From contig QUTJ01031228.1 in assembly GCA_003573635.1 (NCBI GenBank), positions 1 to 10,455 on the forward strand: DNA of 10,455 bases. The letters run 5' to 3'. The DNA is from Goniomonas avonlea. Taxonomy: Eukaryota > Cryptophyceae > Goniomonadida > Goniomonadaceae. The notes under the pieces were generated by a model that had not been told where the DNA came from, searched no databases, and saw nothing but the letters and a program-made list of their open reading frames with translations. Positions 9,186-10,455 of the stretch are shown here, piece by piece. Both the position numbers and the translations under genes were made by a program. Every line of letters begins with the position of its first letter. The stretch's first letter is position 1.

Positions 9186-10041
9186 CTCCCTATTGCCTCC
9201 TCGGGGTGTGTCACCTTCCAAGCCCGCACACATGTCTGACTCTTTCCACGCGCTCTCTCTCTCTCCTCTCCCTGGCGTTCATGCGATGTCAGCCACTGTG
9301 CGTCTTGTTGTTTGTGCCACCGGGCTGGTATCCTCATGAACTTTCGTTTGGGTTGTGCGTATTGCTAGTTGTCTTTGTCAGAAGCTCATTACTGAGTTGT
9401 GTCCACAGGTCTCGGCAAGGGGGCGGTCGTGTCGTGGCTGGTCGTTTATCGCAAGCTTGGGTATGCCATGCATCTCCGCGCTTCCGACCCGTCTGTGCCA
9501 TGGTCCTCGATCAAACGGTGTGCTCAGAGCGGGGGGGGGGGGGGGGCTGTGTGCTGTGTGTGCTGCGTGCTGTGTGGGGGGGGGGGGGGTGCTGTGCTGT
9601 GTGCTGTGTGACAAGCCAGAGGGAGAGAAAATAGAGAGACCACAGCGAGAGACCCAGAGACAGACAGACAGGGGTGCGAGAGGGAGAGAAGAGAGATTCC
9701 ACATCAATAGCTTGGAGTCGAGTGTTCGAGTTGGAATCACTTTCACAATCGAAATCACGATTGTGGCTCTCTAACCCTCTCCACAGCCCATTGCAACGGC
9801 TCCTTCACGCCCTTCGACCGTTTCGGCCGACAGGCCATTGTTCCGAAGAGCGCGCGTTTGATCTTCTCAGGTCGGTAGAGTGCTCGTGACAAGAAAAGCT
9901 AGAGGAGATGATCAATCAAAAAAAAAAGCTAACCGGACGCTGGGCAGTCTCCTTTCGAGATGAAGAGGATTTGCACAACCAGCCGATCATGAATGTGTCG
10001 CGGTCCCCATTCCTTCTCAGGCTGTCTCTCTTTCCCCCTCC

Positions 10042-10079
<38 letters not shown>

Positions 10080-10285
10080 CTCTCCCTCTCTCCCACTCGC
10101 CGCTCGCTCTCCCTCTCCCTCACACACACGTGCTTTTGCCAGCTCCGTCACCCTCACTTTCCTGCAGATTCTGTCACCTAATCACGATTCCACAGGCACG
10201 CTCAGGAAACGATGCGTGAAGGCATCACGATTGTCATTAACGGTGACGAAACACTAGACGACGCGTCTATTGCTCTGTTACTCAA
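4339..10285 (+). CDS. Soluble adenylyl cyclase-like protein: class III cyclase C1 + C2 + STAND-type NTPase (3' end beyond window)
   Basis: Proposed exons: 4339-4493, 4536-4767, 4820-4979, 5022-5130, 5177-5304, 5652-5772, 5950-6005, 6256-6329, 6675-6799, 6916-7123, 7577-7694, 7954-8089, 8216-9093, 9409-9517, 9787-9874, 9929-9994, 10206-10285. All phases agree. C1 (about 50-250): FTPRRLLDWYEHN, then LLLDISGF with metal Asp77 and FAGDALL with Asp126. C2 (about 270-540): YLPRVV, REMRTITV, DEKGLVFIFCFGAP (no second Asp, as in sAC C2), VSIGVSLRCGIASGQAFCGFIG, then VNLSTRLA with Asn462/Arg466, ending FRPLGQMTLKGK. A Ser/Asp-rich linker follows (about 541-810), then SAPGLGKG (Walker A position) and TIVINGDETLDDAS (Walker B position). 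The order C1-C2-NTPase is that of ADCY10-type cyclases, which make cAMP and are usually bicarbonate-responsive. No transmembrane segment was seen. Domain identity is strong; activity and purine choice are uncertain. Exons 15-17 are the least sure. Confidence 0.82.
4494..4535 (+). other. 42-nt intron 1 of the cyclase-like gene
   Basis: Without splicing the frame meets TGA at 4522. Removing 42 nt (donor GTTGTC, acceptor GCCAG, phase 2) restores FTPRRLLDWYEHN. This is the (F/Y)xPRxxLxW lead-in commonly seen just before the first catalytic Asp of such cyclases. The size matches several other introns in the window. Confidence 0.7.
4980..5021 (+). other. 42-nt intron 3 of the cyclase-like gene
   Basis: Donor GTTTGG and acceptor CACACAG, phase 1. 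It joins GQATALDI to AAAERRFTFLTGPIF, which fits C1 before and after the point where cyclase subdomains vary in length. An in-frame TGA lies inside. A nearer donor at 4989 would give only 33 nt and is less likely. Confidence 0.65.
5305..5651 (+). other. Long intron 5 of the cyclase-like gene (347 nt) with CA/CG tract
   Basis: Donor GTATGC and acceptor TTCGCAG, phase 1, joining RYQEK to STRESFDVIASLLPYLPRVV. The early part is pyrimidine-rich (CCTTCCCCCCTCTCTTTCC). The later part holds an alternating purine-pyrimidine run, (CA)4 followed by (CG)5-6, at about 5551-5571. Frames inside read as low-complexity Ser/His/Arg. No separate gene is seen. Confidence 0.65.
5773..5949 (+). other. Intron 6 of the cyclase-like gene (177 nt)
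   Basis: Donor GTGTGC is weak; acceptor CTCTTGCAG is good. Phase 2 joining gives REMRTITVGFILFSIP, which matches the first strand of a sAC-type C2 domain. The interior has a T/C-rich stretch (5815-5855). Confidence 0.6.
6006..6255 (+). other. Intron 7 of the cyclase-like gene (250 nt)
   Basis: Donor GTGATG and acceptor CCTGCAG, phase 1, joining TALQNER to GWEDVQTAIGIV. The spacing between the two C2 elements then agrees with the family. The interior shows no repeat or gene. Confidence 0.6.
6330..6674 (+). repeat. Intron 8 (345 nt) filled with a C-rich minisatellite
   Basis: Donor GTATTC and acceptor ACCGCAG, phase 0, joining GGEIRQ to VAVDEKGLVF. Almost the whole intron (6335-6620) is a degenerate array built from short blocks such as CTCAACTCA, CTCGCCCAC and CCACTCCCCT. 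A higher-order period of about 68-69 bp is visible: the block starting CACTCGCCCACCCCC occurs at 6335 and 6403, and the block CAACTCGCGCGCCCACTCCC at 6371 and 6509. Two copies contain TTGCAG, which looks like a spare acceptor. Confidence 0.8.
6800..6915 (+). other. Intron 9 of the cyclase-like gene (116 nt)
   Basis: Donor GTGCGC and acceptor TTTTTTATCTCCAG, phase 2. The exon entered here carries about 35 residues (TSLIPRLNGSCSTEQFRIWR and on) with no clear counterpart before VSIGV, so either C2 has an insertion or a further intron was missed. Confidence 0.55.
7124..7576 (+). other. Intron 10 of the cyclase-like gene with C-rich repeat and duplicated acceptors
   Basis: Donor GTGCGT follows RMEWVL in phase 0. 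The first part (7135-7290) is a CTCAACTCACTCACCCA-type C-rich minisatellite resembling that of intron 8. The rest is occupied by three 82-bp duplicated units, each with its own acceptor GTGGTACAG. The intron is 207 nt if the first acceptor is used and 453 nt if the last is used. Only the last leads directly into the expected C2 sequence. Confidence 0.6.
7331..7614 (+). repeat. 82-bp tandem duplication (three full units plus 38 bp) across a splice acceptor
   Basis: Units begin with GCTGGAG at 7331, 7413, 7495 and 7577, an exact 82-nt period. The resolved bases of the units are identical. Each unit starts with the exon encoding AGDIVNLSTRLA. It then runs through GGGGTTAACGTACAGGGA to CTAAC and CGCAGTGGTACAG, which resemble a branch point and acceptor for the next copy. 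The fourth copy diverges after 38 bp into the genuine downstream exon (HSAKLGETLCDEATYE). Because 82 is not a multiple of three, the copies lie in different frames. Ambiguous bases at 7338, 7368, 7532, 7584 and 7601 lie only here. This could be a real duplication or an assembly artefact. Confidence 0.9.
7695..7953 (+). other. Intron 11 of the cyclase-like gene (259 nt)
   Basis: Donor GTGTCT and acceptor AATCAG, phase 1, joining GRCKTP to ATWGRTSQM. Contains short CA and CT runs (7835-7875, 7915-7930). The flanking protein is longer than usual between the catalytic Asn/Arg motif and the LKGK motif, so these splice sites are provisional. Confidence 0.5.
8090..8215 (+). other. Intron 12 of the cyclase-like gene (126 nt, CT-rich)
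   Basis: Donor GTGAGG and acceptor GCTGGCAG, phase 2, joining QTTIMTF to SVTLPDMWKSDE. The interior is strongly pyrimidine-rich on the sense strand (CCCCTCCCCCTCCCCCTCC at about 8120). Confidence 0.7.
8546..8593 (+). repeat. 24-bp coding tandem repeat (two copies)
   Basis: Two identical 24-nt units (8546-8569, 8570-8593) encode repeated DGECTNRT in the linker of the cyclase-like protein. A degenerate third unit follows (ESACSNKS). The period is a multiple of three, so the frame is kept, unlike in the 82-bp array. Confidence 0.85.
8769..8831 (+). repeat. 21-bp coding tandem repeat encoding DDPPLCS
   Basis: Two close copies and one degenerate copy of a 21-nt unit give DDPPLCS, DDPPLCS, DDPPRSS in the acidic linker between the C2 and NTPase domains of the cyclase-like protein. 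Confidence 0.8.
9094..9408 (+). other. Intron 13 of the cyclase-like gene (315 nt) splitting the P-loop
   Basis: Donor GTGCCC and acceptor GTCCACAG, phase 1, joining VVVLQSAP to GLGKGAVVSW, so the intron falls inside the P-loop. It holds a (CT)16 tract at 9151-9183, a shorter CT run near 9250-9270, and otherwise unremarkable sequence. Confidence 0.7.
9151..9183 (+). repeat. (CT)16 microsatellite in intron 13
   Basis: A perfect CT tract of 33 nt on the sense strand of the cyclase-like gene, about 225 nt before the acceptor. Confidence 0.95.
9531..9589 (+). repeat. Paired poly-G tracts, G16 and G14
   Basis: Two long G homopolymers 29 nt apart on the sense strand, separated by a CTGTGTG-rich spacer. 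Both lie inside intron 14. Homopolymers of this length are prone to length error in sequencing. Confidence 0.95.
9744..9765 (+). other. Perfect 8-bp hairpin upstream of a splice acceptor
   Basis: CACAATCG, loop AAATCA, CGATTGTG. It ends 21 nt before the exon-15 acceptor, where the branch site would be expected. May be chance in a single copy. Confidence 0.6.
9995..10205 (+). other. Intron 16 of the cyclase-like gene (provisional) with (CT)16
   Basis: Provisional donor GTGTCG after LHNQPIMN and acceptor GCTCAG before ETMREGITIVING, phase 0. A phase-2 alternative also works (donor in CGGTCC near 10001, acceptor ending 10195). The interior has a perfect CT tract at 10044-10076 and further CT-rich sequence to about 10120. 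Confidence 0.45.
10044..10076 (+). repeat. (CT)16 microsatellite in intron 16
   Basis: A perfect CT tract of 33 nt on the sense strand, the same length as the one in intron 13. Confidence 0.95.
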
Positions 10286-10455
10286 GTATGTCTGTGTATG
10301 TGTGTCTGTGAGCGCAGAGTCTGTGAGCAGTGTCTCACTGTCTCTGCGTACTGAGTCTTTCTCTGCGTGTCAGGTGAGAGGACCTCCTCACTCTGTCTTG
10401 CAATCCCACATGAGTGCTTGGACTCACAGAGTATACTGAGACACGGGGACACAGA
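10286..10455 (+). other. Start of intron 17 and window edge
   Basis: A strong donor GTATGT follows ASIALLLK in phase 2. The sequence after it is TGTG- and CTCT-rich (TGTCTGTGTATGTGTGTCTG) and has no clear next exon before the window ends. An acceptor-like TGTCAG at 10373 leads straight to a stop and is not favoured. Confidence 0.5.

Larger units (their letters stand above)
9518..9786 (+). other. Intron 14 of the cyclase-like gene (269 nt) with two long G tracts and a hairpin
   Basis: Donor GTGTGC and acceptor CTCTCCACAG, phase 2, joining PSVPWSSIKR to PLQRLLHALRPF. The intron contains G16 (9531-9546), G14 (9576-9589), GTGCTGTGTG-type repeats between and after them, then a purine-rich GAGA/CAGA stretch (9618-9695). 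A perfect 8-bp inverted repeat, CACAATCG and CGATTGTG with a 6-nt loop, lies at 9744-9765, just before the pyrimidine tract. Confidence 0.65.

Noticed and set aside
9355-9774. Open frames across the poly-G region (Gly and Cys-Val repeats)
   Set aside because: They are produced by homopolymer and GTGCTG repeats inside an intron. Only the part 9409-9517 is coding.
1-10455. tRNA, rRNA, riboswitches, transposases and prokaryotic promoters
   Set aside because: No cloverleaf, conserved rRNA stretch, terminal inverted repeat or operon-like layout was seen on reading both strands.

Overview
The window is nuclear DNA from a eukaryote, most likely a gene-dense unicellular protist or alga; the species cannot be named from the sequence. 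The reason is that every convincing protein in it is broken by GT-AG introns whose phases match when the pieces are joined. Introns fall into two classes: tiny ones (39-66 nt) and long ones (116-453 nt) packed with CT-rich, minisatellite or homopolymer DNA. No bacterial features, tRNA, rRNA, CRISPR array or transposase were seen.

Four genes alternate in strand. (1) About 3-1385, minus: a coiled-coil protein of unknown function, five exons, whose last reading frame runs through a perfect (CT)31 tract. (2) 1456-3141, plus: an eight-exon class I SAM-dependent methyltransferase (Methyltransf_24-like) with a putative N-terminal signal sequence; the joined CDS is exactly 1020 nt. Genes 1 and 2 are divergent, with about 70 bp between the proposed start codons. 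(3) 3353-3913, minus: an intronless 186-codon ORF of unknown function with an acidic, NLS-like tail, tail-to-tail with gene 2. (4) 4339 to beyond the right edge, plus: a 17-exon (so far) gene resembling soluble adenylyl cyclase (sAC/ADCY10 type). It has a cyclase C1 domain, a cyclase C2 domain, a long low-complexity linker, then the start of a STAND-type P-loop NTPase domain.

The central result is gene 4. C1 keeps both metal-binding aspartates and C2 keeps the Asn/Arg pair, so one pseudo-heterodimeric catalytic site is possible. By-eye alignment, however, suggests that the purine-selecting pair and both Walker motifs are altered. The gene is also disturbed by a 3.5-copy tandem duplication of an 82-bp unit (7331-7614). 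Each unit carries a splice acceptor, a branch-point-like CTAAC and the 5' end of the exon encoding the catalytic Asn/Arg motif. Only the last copy continues into sensible C2 sequence. All five ambiguous bases of the window lie in this array.

All gene models are hand-built from reading frames, splice-site phase and recalled family motifs, with no alignments run. Exon coordinates are therefore hypotheses, strongest for gene 2 and for gene 4 up to about 9517, weaker elsewhere.
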